Shown here one piece after another: positions 19,029-27,775 of a stretch of 64,000 nt of DNA. Below the pieces are notes generated by a model, which saw only the letters and a program-made list of their open reading frames with translations, was not told the DNA's origin and searched no databases. Location of the stretch: the NCBI GenBank assembly GCA_020638855.1, contig JACKHT010000010.1:1-64000 (forward strand), in the 5' to 3' direction. A program made the translations under genes and the position numbers. The stretch comes from Planctomycetota bacterium (GTDB taxonomy: Bacteria; Planctomycetota; UBA1135; GCA-002686595). The first letter of the stretch is position 1. Each line of letters starts with the position of its first letter.

Positions 19029-19211
19029 ATGGAATTTTGGATCAACGTCTGGGGCCTGATCTTGGCCGTCGTACTGCTCTTGTACACGGGCTTGTTCGTG
19101 TGGGTCACAGCGGGGGGCATGTCCGACATTCGGGCCATGCTCGCCAGCTTGGAGCGTGATGAGCTGGAGCGCACCCACCCGGAGGCCAAGCGCAATGAGC
19201 CCCGTCCGTAA
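19029..19211 (+). CDS. Small one-TM protein next to the symporter
   Basis: 60 residues: one membrane helix (about residues 6-27) and a charged tail from about residue 32. It begins seven bases after the symporter stop and overlaps the next gene by 17 bp, so it is almost certainly in the same operon. Small single-helix partners are known for some sodium symporters (for example MetS with the NSS carrier MetP). By analogy this may be an accessory subunit of the SSS carrier; that is inference. The tail contains the GGAGG used by the next gene. Confidence 0.7.
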   Translation: MEFWINVWGLILAVVLLLYTGLFVWVTAGGMSDIRAMLASLERDELERTHPEAKRNEPRP

Positions 19212-20001
19212 GGCGGTGGTCCTAGCGGCAGGGGCTGGCAAACGCATGCGTTTGGCGCAGGATCGGACCCCCTTGACCGACGCCCAAGCGGCGGCCGCGG
19301 GGATGGGAGCCAAGGCCATGATGCCGCTCGGCGAACGGCCATTTCTCGACCACGTGCTGCACGCCCTGGCCGATGCCGGCATCAAGCAGGTGGGGTTGGT
19401 CTTGGCCCCCGAACACCAGGCGGTGCGCGCACACTACGAGGCCCTTGCACCCCGGCGGATCACGATCGACTACCTAGTCCAAGCCACCCCGCGCGGCACC
19501 GCCGACGCGCTGCTCGCGGCCGAAGCCTTCACCCTGGAGGAGCGCTTTTTGGTGTTGAATGGGGACAACTACTATCCTCCTCCGGTGCTGGCGCGCCTGG
19601 CTCAATGCGACGCCCCGGCCTTGGCTGCGTTTTCGGCCCAGAGTCTTCTGGAAGGCGAATGGTCCGATTCGGATCGAGATGCTCGCTTGCGGGCTTTCGC
19701 CGACGTGCGCTTTGACGCCACGGGATGGCTGGTGGGGCTCGAAGAAAAGCCGGCGCATACGCCTACTTGGATCAGCATGAACGCTTGGTGTTTGGGACCG
19801 GAAATCTACCGCGCTTGCCGTGCCATCGAGCCCTCCCCGCGCGGTGAGTGGGAGCTGCCCAGCGCCGTCTCGCATTCGCAGCAGGTCTTGGGCGTACGCT
19901 ATGCGGTGCTCCCATGCCGCGGTCCCGTGCTCGACCTCTCCCAGCGCGGGGACATCGGTCGGGTCCAGGCGGCGCTCGCACACAGGGTGGTGGACCTGTG
20001 A
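19195..20001 (+). CDS. Sugar-1-phosphate nucleotidyltransferase
   Basis: 268 residues. The start at 19195 is supported by GGAGG at 19181-19185 and by the immediate nucleotide-binding motif 'VVLAAGAGKRM'. Also present are 'PLGERPFLDHVLHALADAGI', 'ATPRGTADALLAAEAF', the metal-binding 'LNGDNYYPP' and 'VGLEEKP'. These are NTP_transferase (GT-A-like) features of enzymes that make UDP-, GDP- or dTDP-sugars. The specific NTP and sugar are not determined. Its end overlaps the GHMP kinase start (GTGA). Kinase and nucleotidyltransferase together would turn a free sugar into an NDP-sugar. Confidence 0.85.
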   Translation: MSPVRKAVVLAAGAGKRMRLAQDRTPLTDAQAAAAGMGAKAMMPLGERPFLDHVLHALADAGIKQVGLVLAPEHQAVRAHYEALAPRRITIDYLVQATPRGTADALLAAEAFTLEERFLVLNGDNYYPPPVLARLAQCDAPALAAFSAQSLLEGEWSDSDRDARLRAFADVRFDATGWLVGLEEKPAHTPTWISMNAWCLGPEIYRACRAIEPSPRGEWELPSAVSHSQQVLGVRYAVLPCRGPVLDLSQRGDIGRVQAALAHRVVDL

Positions 20002-21428
20002 CCTTTGAAATGCACTCCCTCGAATTCTGGCTCGACCCCGAGGCGAGCATTGCCGAAGTCATCCAGCGGGGCTTGGGTCCAGTCGCCGCCCAGGCCAAGG
20101 CTTTGCTCTTGGCCCAATGCGCCGAGGATCTATTGGCGCGGGGAGCTTCCATCCAAGAGCCCGTGCTCGCGTGCTACTGCCCCGGACGCCTGGAGGTTTT
20201 TGGCAAGCACACCGACTACGCGGGGGGCCGTAGCCTGATTGCCGCCCCCGATTGGGGCATCGTTGCCCTCGCCCGGCCGCTACCCAATCGCGAAGTCCGC
20301 CTTCATAGCCGCCAGGCAGGACCCGACCACATCCATTTGTTGGAGGCCGATACCGAGGCTCCCGATACCTGGGCCCGGTACCCGGTGACCGCTTGCCTGA
20401 GGCTCGCCCACAACAGCGAGCGGCCGCTGTTGGGCGCGGACCTTGCTTTCGCCAGCGACCTGCCTATCGCTGCCGGGATGAGCAGCTCGAGCGCACTCTT
20501 GACGGCGACCTTGCTGTTGCTCATGGAGCGCAACGCGTTGGCCCAAGATCCCCCCTTTGCGCGCCAATTGACCAGCCCTGCCCGATGGGCATTGTTCGCC
20601 AGTTGCGTGGAGAATGGACAGTCGTTTGGAGGCTTGGTCGGCGACCGGGGTGTGGGGACCTTTGGGGGCAGCGAGGACCATACGGCCATGCTGTGCGCCC
20701 GCGCTGGCCGCATGCAGCAAGTGGGCTTTGGTCCGCTGATGTTGGAACGCGAGGTGACGCTGGACCCCGAGTTCGTTTTCGTCGTTGCCCAAAGCGGGGT
20801 GCTGGCGGAGAAGGCGCGTGGCGCCCGCAGTGACTACAATCGCTTGGCGCTCATGGTGCGCACCATCGCCGACATCGCCCAAGCCCATGCGGCCGAACTC
20901 GCGATGCCCCCCACCCTCGCCACCACGGGTTCGACCGGTCCCGAGTGGATCCCCACCCTGCTGCGCCATGACCCAGAGAATGCCGCGCGCCTGCGACCCT
21001 GGCTATCCCGTCAAGGGGAAGGCTTCTTTTCGGCGGATGAACTGTTGCGGCGCTTCGACCACTTCGTGTTGGAGAGCGAGACTTGGATCCCCGCGCTGCC
21101 CGATCATTGGAACGCTTCCACCATCGACCAAGTGGCGGGACTCACGGCCCTGTCCACCCAAGCCGCCGAGACGCTGTTGGGCAACCAAGTACCGGCCACC
21201 ATGGCCTTGGCCCAGGCTTTGCTCGCAGCCGGTGCCCACGCGGCCTCGCCCTTCGGGGCAGGATTTGGTGGAAGCGTTTGGGGGTTGGTGACCCGGGAGC
21301 AAGTCCCCAATCTATTGGGCGCCATGCACACCCGGCGTTTGACCGAAACGGCTGCGCCCAAGGGTTGGGGAGAGACCGCGGTGGTGGGGTTGGGACCCGC
21401 CGCATGGGTCACGCCTTGGCGGGGCTAG
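19998..21428 (+). CDS. GHMP-family sugar kinase, galactokinase-like
   Basis: 476 residues from the GTG at 19998 (GTGA overlap); ATG at 20010 is an alternative. Galactokinase-signature-like 'GKHTDYAGG' lies at 69-77, where galactokinases have G-E-H-T-D-Y. The GHMP ATP motif 'PIAAGMSSSSAL' spans 156-167, 'FGGSEDHTAML' lies mid-protein, and 'SPFGAGFGGSVWGLV' is motif 3 near the C-terminus. It is longer than a standard GalK (about 380). Anomeric-carbon kinases of this family use galactose, galacturonate, L-fucose or heptose-7-phosphate, among others. I would not assign galK. Its 3' end overlaps the convergent gene by 20 bp. Confidence 0.82.
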   Translation: MTFEMHSLEFWLDPEASIAEVIQRGLGPVAAQAKALLLAQCAEDLLARGASIQEPVLACYCPGRLEVFGKHTDYAGGRSLIAAPDWGIVALARPLPNREVRLHSRQAGPDHIHLLEADTEAPDTWARYPVTACLRLAHNSERPLLGADLAFASDLPIAAGMSSSSALLTATLLLLMERNALAQDPPFARQLTSPARWALFASCVENGQSFGGLVGDRGVGTFGGSEDHTAMLCARAGRMQQVGFGPLMLEREVTLDPEFVFVVAQSGVLAEKARGARSDYNRLALMVRTIADIAQAHAAELAMPPTLATTGSTGPEWIPTLLRHDPENAARLRPWLSRQGEGFFSADELLRRFDHFVLESETWIPALPDHWNASTIDQVAGLTALSTQAAETLLGNQVPATMALAQALLAAGAHAASPFGAGFGGSVWGLVTREQVPNLLGAMHTRRLTETAAPKGWGETAVVGLGPAAWVTPWRG

Positions 21429-23157
21429 CATCGATGCGGCACACGATGCGCGCATGCTCGGTGGGCGCCTCGAAGCGCAGGTCTTCGGGGACTTCGGTGC
21501 GACAGACTTCCTCGATGAACAGGTGCTCGGCATCGATCCGGTAGGTTCGGACCAAGACCGCGCTCCCCGCTCTGGTGCCGTCGTGCCAGACCATGCGGCC
21601 TTCCAACCGCACCCCATCGGGCATCCGCTCCAGCGCAGGATCGACGCACCAAGCCGAGCGGGTTTGGTTCGACGCGAAGCCCCAAATTCCCACACGAACC
21701 GCACGCAGGGGTTCGCGTAGGGCAGCCAACAACCCAGCGCGCCGGAACGCATTGCGCGCCAGCCACCATGAGAAGCGCAGCTCGTGCCGATTCTTGCGCC
21801 AGGCCGCGCGGAGGCGCGGCCAGCGCCCGTGGGTTCCCACCCAGTGCCCATCGGCGCGGGTCGCCTCGGAGTCACACACGAGGTGATCGCGGCCACGCTC
21901 TTTGTCGAAGATCCGCAAGAGACCGGCGCCCACAGGGCTACCGTGCATCCAGTTGCTGGGCGGATGGGCGCCGCGCACCCAAGCAACCCAATGGGCGTTC
22001 TCCAAGCGCACGAGCCCCGCCTGGGCGAAGCCCTCGACGCGCGGAACCTCGGGGGCTGACGCTTTGGCTGGACCGTCCTCGAACTCGAGCCAATGCAAGT
22101 CCTCCAGTGCGCGCGCCATCCACATGGTGTGCCCCGCCCAAAAGGTAGGACATTGGTACGAACGTTGCCTGCCAGGACCGGGGAGATGGTCTTGAGGACG
22201 CCCCTCGGGGGTTAGGTGCGCGACCCAAGCGCGCCAAGCCGCAAGGGCTACCCGCCCCAAGGACGCATCCTCGAACAAGCGCGCTCCGCGAGCGAGCGCA
22301 TACACATCGAACGGATGGCTGGCCACTTCGTAGTGCGCGCCGTGGTACCAAGGCTTGGCCTCGATCGACCCCACTTTGATCCCATCGGGACCATACAGGG
22401 CTGCGAGGAACGCGAGTTGTTTTTGCAATGGCTCGCGCCAGCGCGGGTCGCGCAGGTCTTGGCCCACGGCCTCCAGGCTGAACATCGAAAAGGCTGCGAT
22501 ACGCGACTGGTAGAACGCCGAAACATCGGCCGCACCAGGGTGCGCCGGCCCTCCATCGGGCGCGTGGTACGCGTAGCTTCCATCGGGATGCATGGCTTCG
22601 AAGAGGGCCTTGACGCCTTCGAGCGTGGCGTACTCCAGTACCCCATGGCCCGATCGCTTCCAAGCTTGGGCCACACCGGTCAAGGCCCATGCCCTTTGAG
22701 CCGCAATGCCCTTGTCGAAGGCCGCATAGCGCAGGTAGGTCTGGGCATGCAGCACGCAGGCGCGCTCGAGGATGTTGCGTACCCCCGGGCTCAAGCGCTC
22801 ATCAAAGGTTTCGAGGAAGGTGCCCAAGGCATCCGAACAGGCCCCCCCGTCGATGACGTTGTTGCTGCAGTTGTAAGGATCGTGGCGACCCGGCCGGAAG
22901 GTCCAGCAGGTGCTGTTGCCTTCCCGGTCGAGTCGACCGGCGATGCGCAAGGCTTGCTCCAACGCCAGCGTGTAGAGCTCTTCGTGGTCTCCTACCCCCA
23001 ACCGAACCAGCTCGCAGGCCATGACCACCAGCCCCGCGTTCTTGCCGGTGTGTTCGATGCGATGCTCGGGGCACAGCATGACCCCCTGGGGGGTTCGCAG
23101 CGCTTGCATCCAGCCCAGCACACGCTCGATCGGTTCGCGGAAGGCGGTATCGATCAC
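21409..23157 (-). CDS. Putative carbohydrate-active protein, alpha/alpha-toroid plus beta-sandwich
   Basis: 582 residues from a GTG at 23157 that overlaps the upstream glycosyltransferase stop (GTGA). No signal peptide is visible, so probably cytoplasmic. Residues about 1-390 are helical with paired repeats rich in Trp, Tyr, His and Gly ('CWTFRPGRHDPYNCSNN', 'WYHGAHYEVASHPFDVYALA', 'CPTFWAGHTMWMARALEDL'). Residues about 400-582 look like beta-strands. This order is known in polysaccharide lyases of the heparinase/alginate type and in some uronyl epimerases, so it might process uronic-acid glycans. No active site can be assigned. It is the last gene of an overlapping run that starts at 26541. 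Confidence 0.5.
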   Translation of the reverse strand: MIDTAFREPIERVLGWMQALRTPQGVMLCPEHRIEHTGKNAGLVVMACELVRLGVGDHEELYTLALEQALRIAGRLDREGNSTCWTFRPGRHDPYNCSNNVIDGGACSDALGTFLETFDERLSPGVRNILERACVLHAQTYLRYAAFDKGIAAQRAWALTGVAQAWKRSGHGVLEYATLEGVKALFEAMHPDGSYAYHAPDGGPAHPGAADVSAFYQSRIAAFSMFSLEAVGQDLRDPRWREPLQKQLAFLAALYGPDGIKVGSIEAKPWYHGAHYEVASHPFDVYALARGARLFEDASLGRVALAAWRAWVAHLTPEGRPQDHLPGPGRQRSYQCPTFWAGHTMWMARALEDLHWLEFEDGPAKASAPEVPRVEGFAQAGLVRLENAHWVAWVRGAHPPSNWMHGSPVGAGLLRIFDKERGRDHLVCDSEATRADGHWVGTHGRWPRLRAAWRKNRHELRFSWWLARNAFRRAGLLAALREPLRAVRVGIWGFASNQTRSAWCVDPALERMPDGVRLEGRMVWHDGTRAGSAVLVRTYRIDAEHLFIEEVCRTEVPEDLRFEAPTEHARIVCRIDASPAKA

Positions 23158-24227
23158 AGCGCTGCCCCCGTCCCCATGGCCACCACCAGTCGTTCCATCA
23201 ACCCATCGACTTCGTGGTCTTGGGCGACGATCTCGCGCAGGCGTTCGCCCAACGCGGCACGCTCCACCGCAGGTCGCGCCCACATCGCGGCCACGCGCTC
23301 AGCGAGTTCGGCCCCGTTGCCAGCTTCAAAGGCCAACGCCTGGGCCTCCTCGCCCAATCGGGTCCAGAGCGGCGGGTACGCTTCCCCGGAGGCGATCACG
23401 GGCAAGCGCGAAGCCATGGCTTCCAAAACGACCTTGTCCACGCTGCCCGTGAGGCTGCTGGACACGAGTAGGTCCGCCGATCGGTAGCGCTCGGCGATTT
23501 GGCGGTAGGGAACCATCCCCGACCACTGCACGGCGGACTCCAGCCCGAGCTCCAAAACCCGCTCGCGTACCCGCCTTTGGTATGCCTCGTCGCTGCCCAC
23601 CAAACCACCACCCACCCATTCCAGGGTGGCCGTGATCCCCCGCCGGCGCAGTTCCGCCAAGGCGTCGAGGGTGGTCATCGGGTCCTTGGCCGGGGTCAAT
23701 CGGCCAATCGAAAGCAGCCGGGGCCCGGGCACTTCGCTCGGAATCTGCGGGCCTTCGAAGTGCCCAAGGTCGATGCCGTGGCCGGTCACCAGCCTCTTGG
23801 GGGTGTCGACCCGCAACGACTCTTGCGAGGCCGTGAACACGCGGTCGACCACGGCAATGGCCTGCAGCAGCCGCTTATCGACCCCTTTGTGCGTGTACCA
23901 AAGAAACGTGCGTCCCCCGTGCGCCCGCACCACCCCATCGGCCAAACTCGCATAACGCGGGACCATGTGGGCCAAGAGGGTATCGAATCCATCGACCGCA
24001 AAGGCCTTCCTCAAGAAGCGCCGATAGCGCAGCCAACGCACGAGTCGCCCGCGCCGCCCGAGCACCTGGACTTCCACGTTGGCGGGCAAACCCGCCAAGT
24101 TGCCCACTTCCAAAGCCAGCACACGGACCCTGTCGCAATGGGCGGCAAGGCCCTGGACCCAGCGCATCACGAACCCCAAGACCGCATCGTCGGCGTCCAG
24201 GACTTGGGTCACGAATACCAGCTTCAT
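23154..24227 (-). CDS. Glycosyltransferase, GT4 family
   Basis: 357 residues from the ATG at 24227 ('MKLVFVTQVLDADDAVLGF'). The C-domain has 'LLSIGRLTPAKDPMTTLDAL' and 'SSSLTGSVDKVVLEAMASRLPVIASG', the donor-binding helix. The N-domain is short and has 'HMVPRYASLADGVVRAHGGRTFLW'. Both ends overlap neighbours in 4-bp ATGA/GTGA quartets. Probably translationally coupled. Confidence 0.86.
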   Translation of the reverse strand: MKLVFVTQVLDADDAVLGFVMRWVQGLAAHCDRVRVLALEVGNLAGLPANVEVQVLGRRGRLVRWLRYRRFLRKAFAVDGFDTLLAHMVPRYASLADGVVRAHGGRTFLWYTHKGVDKRLLQAIAVVDRVFTASQESLRVDTPKRLVTGHGIDLGHFEGPQIPSEVPGPRLLSIGRLTPAKDPMTTLDALAELRRRGITATLEWVGGGLVGSDEAYQRRVRERVLELGLESAVQWSGMVPYRQIAERYRSADLLVSSSLTGSVDKVVLEAMASRLPVIASGEAYPPLWTRLGEEAQALAFEAGNGAELAERVAAMWARPAVERAALGERLREIVAQDHEVDGLMERLVVAMGTGAAL

Positions 24228-25357
24228 AGGGTCCGCTCGGGAGCTCCCGCCATCCGGCGTAGGCCATTGGCGTACTTGCCAATCGCACGAGCGTAGGCAA
24301 AGGGCTGCACCTTTTCCACCGCCGCCAGGGCCATCGCCCTGCGCGCGGGCTCGTCGCACAACACGGTTTCCAAGGCCAGGCTGAGGCTTGGTACATCAAA
24401 GCCACACAAGCGGCCCGCCTCACCGTCCTGAAGCAACTCCTCCATGATTCCCACGGGTGTCGATACGCACGGCACCCCGCAGGCCATGGCCTCCACCGTA
24501 AAGCGCGGTCCGCCCTCGCACGTGCTGGCGCATAGCACCAGCCGACTGGAGCGATACAAGCGCGCCAAGTCTTCGGGTGCGTCCACCCATTCGATCCAAC
24601 GGGTGGCGAGGGAAGCCTGTTCGGCACGCGCCATCCAGCCGGCGCGCATGGGCCCCTTGCCCACAAACAGCGTGCGGAAGGAAAACCCGTGGCTTTCGCA
24701 AAGCTCGAGCGCGTCGAGCATCCGCCCTACACCCTTTCCGGCTGCCATGCGTCCCACAAAAATGACATCGAAACGCTCGTCCAAGCTGCCGCCTTCGGGT
24801 CGGAAGACCTCGAAGTCCAGGTACTGCGAAGGCAGTACCGCGATCTTTGTGGGTGGCACGCCCCAGGCGCGCAACAGCCTGGGCATGGGTCCATCGTTGA
24901 CCACCCGAAAGGCGGTGACGCGATCTTTGGCCCAAGCGACATAGCGGCGGGCCAAGAAGCGCTCCACCCGTTCCGCAAAGCTCTCGCAAACCGGTTCGCC
25001 TGCGATGTGGTGCAACTCGGAAACGTGCGGGATCGAGAATTTCTTGGCCAACGCAGCGGCGGCGCGACCCCCGGCAAAGCGCCCGTAGTCGTGGCTCACC
25101 ACCAGGCCGTGGCCATGGGTTGCGAGCAGTTCGGCCCCCTTGCTGCGCACGAACTTTCCGAGTCCCCGGCTCGGGCGATCGCTGGGATGGAAGAACACAT
25201 TGCCATGGATGCTGCTGACGCGCACCGGACCGCTGGGCTTTGGAACGATCACATCGATGCGGTCGAAGTAGCGCGAAAACTCGCGTTGCATCGAATAAAA
25301 AGGGCCCTTCTCGCCGATCACGATTTGGCGGTCGCCACTGATCATCAACAGATTCAT
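24224..25357 (-). CDS. Glycosyltransferase, GT4 family
   Basis: 377 residues. N-terminus 'MNLLMISGDRQIVIGEKGPF'. The C-domain has 'DVIFVGRMAAGKGVGRMLDAL' and 'CEGGPRFTVEAMACGVPCVSTPVG', the E-x7-E donor motif. The ATG at 25357 overlaps the upstream stop (ATGA). Acceptor unknown. Confidence 0.88.
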   Translation of the reverse strand: MNLLMISGDRQIVIGEKGPFYSMQREFSRYFDRIDVIVPKPSGPVRVSSIHGNVFFHPSDRPSRGLGKFVRSKGAELLATHGHGLVVSHDYGRFAGGRAAAALAKKFSIPHVSELHHIAGEPVCESFAERVERFLARRYVAWAKDRVTAFRVVNDGPMPRLLRAWGVPPTKIAVLPSQYLDFEVFRPEGGSLDERFDVIFVGRMAAGKGVGRMLDALELCESHGFSFRTLFVGKGPMRAGWMARAEQASLATRWIEWVDAPEDLARLYRSSRLVLCASTCEGGPRFTVEAMACGVPCVSTPVGIMEELLQDGEAGRLCGFDVPSLSLALETVLCDEPARRAMALAAVEKVQPFAYARAIGKYANGLRRMAGAPERTL

Positions 25358-26541
25358 GCGCCGCCCCGCTTCAAGTCCCGCTTCAAGTCCCGCTTCAAGT
25401 CCCGCTTCAAGTCTCTGTACAACCGGTCGAGCCGATCGGTGAGCGCCGCTGCGCTGTGCCGCTCAAGGGCAAGATCGCGTGCGGCTTGACCTAGCTGGGA
25501 GGCCCAAGCGGGGTCCAACCTCAAGGCGACCAAGCCTGCGGCCAGACCTTCCGTGTCGCGCCCCACCCAGCCGGTGACCCGATGCTCGACGAACTCTTCC
25601 ACGCCGCCCACGGGGGTTGCCACGGCGGGCAGACCACACGCCCCCCCTTCCACGAAGGCCATGGGCAGTCCTTCGTGGCGCGAGGCGGAGAGCAGGCAAT
25701 CCAAGTCGGGCAGCACGGCCTCCATATTCGCCCAAGCCCCCGCCAGGTGCACGCGCGCCCTGGTATCTGCCGGCCAAGTTTCCAGTTCCTGCTCCAATCC
25801 AAGGCGCTCGGAGCCATCCCCCACGAACACCAGGTGCGCCTCGCCCAGTTCCGGAAGGGCCCGTTGGAAAGCGGCCAGGGCTCCCAAGGGGCGCTTGATC
25901 GGCGCCAAACGACCCACCACCCCGATCAGCCAGGCCTCGTCTCCGAGCCCCAGCGCAGCGCGCAATCCTGCCGGACCACGTCGAGCGACGGCCAGTCCGC
26001 CTAGGTTCGATCCCCCATAGACGACCTCGAATCGGTCGCGGGAAGCCACACCGCGCTGGGCGAGCTCGTCCGCTGTGGCCGCACAGACCGCCACCAGCTG
26101 GGTCGTCGTGCGCGCAATCCGCCGCTCCAAGCGCGCCAAGAGCGCCGTGCGCAGCGGGCCGTAATGTCCGTCGAGCACGTGTCCGTGAAACGTGTGCACC
26201 GAGGCAACACCCATTTCCCGCGCAACGCGGCGCCCGAGAACTCCAGCCTTGGAAGCGTGCGTGTGCACCACGTCCGGCCGCTGCTCGGCCAATGCGGCGC
26301 GCAAGAATTGGAGCGCTCGCCGGTCGCGCCACGGATGTACCTTGCGTCCCAGGTAGGGCACGGACACCACGCGCACGCCCTGATTCGCCAGTTCTCCGCG
26401 CAGGTCCCCTTCGCCCGGCTCTGGGCTGCCCGCGTAGACCGTGATCTCGTACCCCCGTTTCAGGAGGTTCGGATCACTGGCTAAGACCTGCCTCGCGGGA
26501 CCGCCCAGATTCAAGCGGGTCAGGATGCGGGCAATGTTCAT
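25354..26541 (-). CDS. Glycosyltransferase, GT4 family, with RDLK-repeat tail
   Basis: 395 residues from the ATG at 26541 ('MNIARILTRLNLGGPARQV', a canonical GT4 start). The frame upstream lies in the epimerase gene. Motifs: 'THASKAGVLGRRVAREMGVASVHTFHGH', 'WLIGVVGRLAPIKRPLGAL', and 'SRHEGLPMAFVEGGACGLPAVATPVGG'. The C-terminus ends in five RDLK units, four of them encoded by a 12-bp tandem repeat, giving a strongly charged helical tail. The 5' end overlaps the epimerase gene by 68 bp, which is unusual for this cluster. Confidence 0.87.
   Translation of the reverse strand: MNIARILTRLNLGGPARQVLASDPNLLKRGYEITVYAGSPEPGEGDLRGELANQGVRVVSVPYLGRKVHPWRDRRALQFLRAALAEQRPDVVHTHASKAGVLGRRVAREMGVASVHTFHGHVLDGHYGPLRTALLARLERRIARTTTQLVAVCAATADELAQRGVASRDRFEVVYGGSNLGGLAVARRGPAGLRAALGLGDEAWLIGVVGRLAPIKRPLGALAAFQRALPELGEAHLVFVGDGSERLGLEQELETWPADTRARVHLAGAWANMEAVLPDLDCLLSASRHEGLPMAFVEGGACGLPAVATPVGGVEEFVEHRVTGWVGRDTEGLAAGLVALRLDPAWASQLGQAARDLALERHSAAALTDRLDRLYRDLKRDLKRDLKRDLKRGGA
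25367..25414. repeat. 12-bp tandem repeat at the 3' end of a glycosyltransferase gene
   Basis: CGCTTCAAGTCC occurs four times in direct succession (25367, 25379, 25391, 25403; the last copy ends CT). On the coding strand each unit reads as RDLK-type codons, so copy number changes the protein length without shifting the frame. Confidence 0.9.
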
Positions 26542-27565
26542 GGGAGGGGCTTGGGAGGTGCGAAGCGGGCGGGTCCAAGCGGTTCGCTGCTTGGGGATGG
26601 TGCAGCAATCCATCGCGCACGATGGCTTGCAGGGTCCAGGGCGAGCGCACCAATCCTAGGCTTTGGGCTCGGGTCAGGTCAGGCACCCGGTGGCGCACCT
26701 CTTCAAAATCTCGGCTGACCGAGCGAGTCGGGTCCACCCACTCGACGCGGTCGGGTGCTTGGCCCAGCCCTGCGAGCACAGCCTGGGCCAAGTCGATGGT
26801 TCGGGCTTGGGCCATGCCGCCCAGGTTGAGGATTCCGTGTACGGGATGGGACGCGAGCACCAGCGTCGCCAAGTCCGCGGCCACCGCACGCACATGCCCA
26901 TAGGTCCGCAGCTGCTCACCATCGCCGTACAGGGCCAGCCGCCGATGGGCGCGCGCCGCTTCGATGAAGCGCGGTAGCACCATCCCGCTGCTGGCAGTCT
27001 GCCCTGGCCCGACCACGTTGAAGAGCCTCACGATCAAGGCCGGGATCTGGGCCTCGGCCAAGCGAGCCTCGGTGGCTAGTTTGGCTCGAGCATAGGCCCA
27101 ACGACCCTGTCCAAAGCGGGGTTCGCCCGCATCGAGCGTAGGGCTCGTCTCCGCCAGCGGGGAGCGACTCTCGCGATACACTTCGCTCGACGAGGCGCAC
27201 AGGACTTCGGGTTTCCGATCGGCGGGCAAGCCCTCCCAGGCTTCGACGAGAGCCTGGGCCAAAAGGCGATGGTTGCGTAGGCAACGATCCGGATCCGCCA
27301 AGACCCGGCGGACTCCCACCGTGCCCGCCAAGTGGACGATGCGGTCCGGCCTGGGGTCCGCTGCCAGGGCCCTTTGCCAAGTGTTCGCTTCACCTGCATC
27401 CCCCTCGACGATTCGAAGTCGCGGACCTTCGGTGCCCAACCGCGCGCGCGAACCGCTCGAAAAATCATCCATCACCACCACGCGGGCCCCACGCGCGATG
27501 AGCTCGGCCACCAAACAGGACCCAAGGAACCCGGCGCCTCCGGTCACCAAAACCCCCAAGCCCAC
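26474..27565 (-). CDS. NAD-dependent sugar-nucleotide epimerase/dehydratase
   Basis: About 363 residues from the GTG at 27565; a TTG at 27559 and an ATG at 27685 are alternatives and there is no Shine-Dalgarno sequence to decide. The Rossmann motif 'VLVTGGAGFLGSCLV' starts at once. The catalytic Y-x3-K is in 'WAYARAKLATEARL'. Ser-Ser before it ('LCASSSEVY') completes the extended-SDR triad. Most similar in layout to UDP-glucose 4-epimerases and UDP-glucuronate decarboxylases. It likely supplies an NDP-sugar to the adjoining glycosyltransferases. Its last codons overlap the next gene by 68 bp. Confidence 0.82.
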   Translation of the reverse strand: MGLGVLVTGGAGFLGSCLVAELIARGARVVVMDDFSSGSRARLGTEGPRLRIVEGDAGEANTWQRALAADPRPDRIVHLAGTVGVRRVLADPDRCLRNHRLLAQALVEAWEGLPADRKPEVLCASSSEVYRESRSPLAETSPTLDAGEPRFGQGRWAYARAKLATEARLAEAQIPALIVRLFNVVGPGQTASSGMVLPRFIEAARAHRRLALYGDGEQLRTYGHVRAVAADLATLVLASHPVHGILNLGGMAQARTIDLAQAVLAGLGQAPDRVEWVDPTRSVSRDFEEVRHRVPDLTRAQSLGLVRSPWTLQAIVRDGLLHHPQAANRLDPPASHLPSPSHEHCPHPDPLESGRSREAGLSQ

Positions 27566-27630
27566 TTGGGGCGGACCCAGGGGGCTGTGCGTCGGATGGG
27601 AGGAATTCACGGTAGGAGTGGCGTGGCTCT

Positions 27631-27664
27631 GGGCCAGGTGCGGACCGGGGCCAAGTGCGGACCG
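27631..27664. repeat. 17-bp tandem repeat, two copies
   Basis: GGGCCAGGTGCGGACCG (27631-27647) is followed directly by GGGCCAAGTGCGGACCG (27648-27664), in the gap upstream of the epimerase. Confidence 0.7.
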
Positions 27665-27775
27665 GGGCCCAGCATTGTAGGCCATGGGACCGGGCAGATC
27701 CCCAGCGGGAAGGTGGTTCGACGCCACCAAGCCAAAATCGTTCCCGGCAAGTGGCGGAATCGCATGGGCCGAGCC

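Noticed and set aside
19998..21428. Assigning galK outright
   Set aside because: The signature has Lys where Glu is usual (GKHTDY) and the protein is about 95 residues too long; related kinases use several other sugars.
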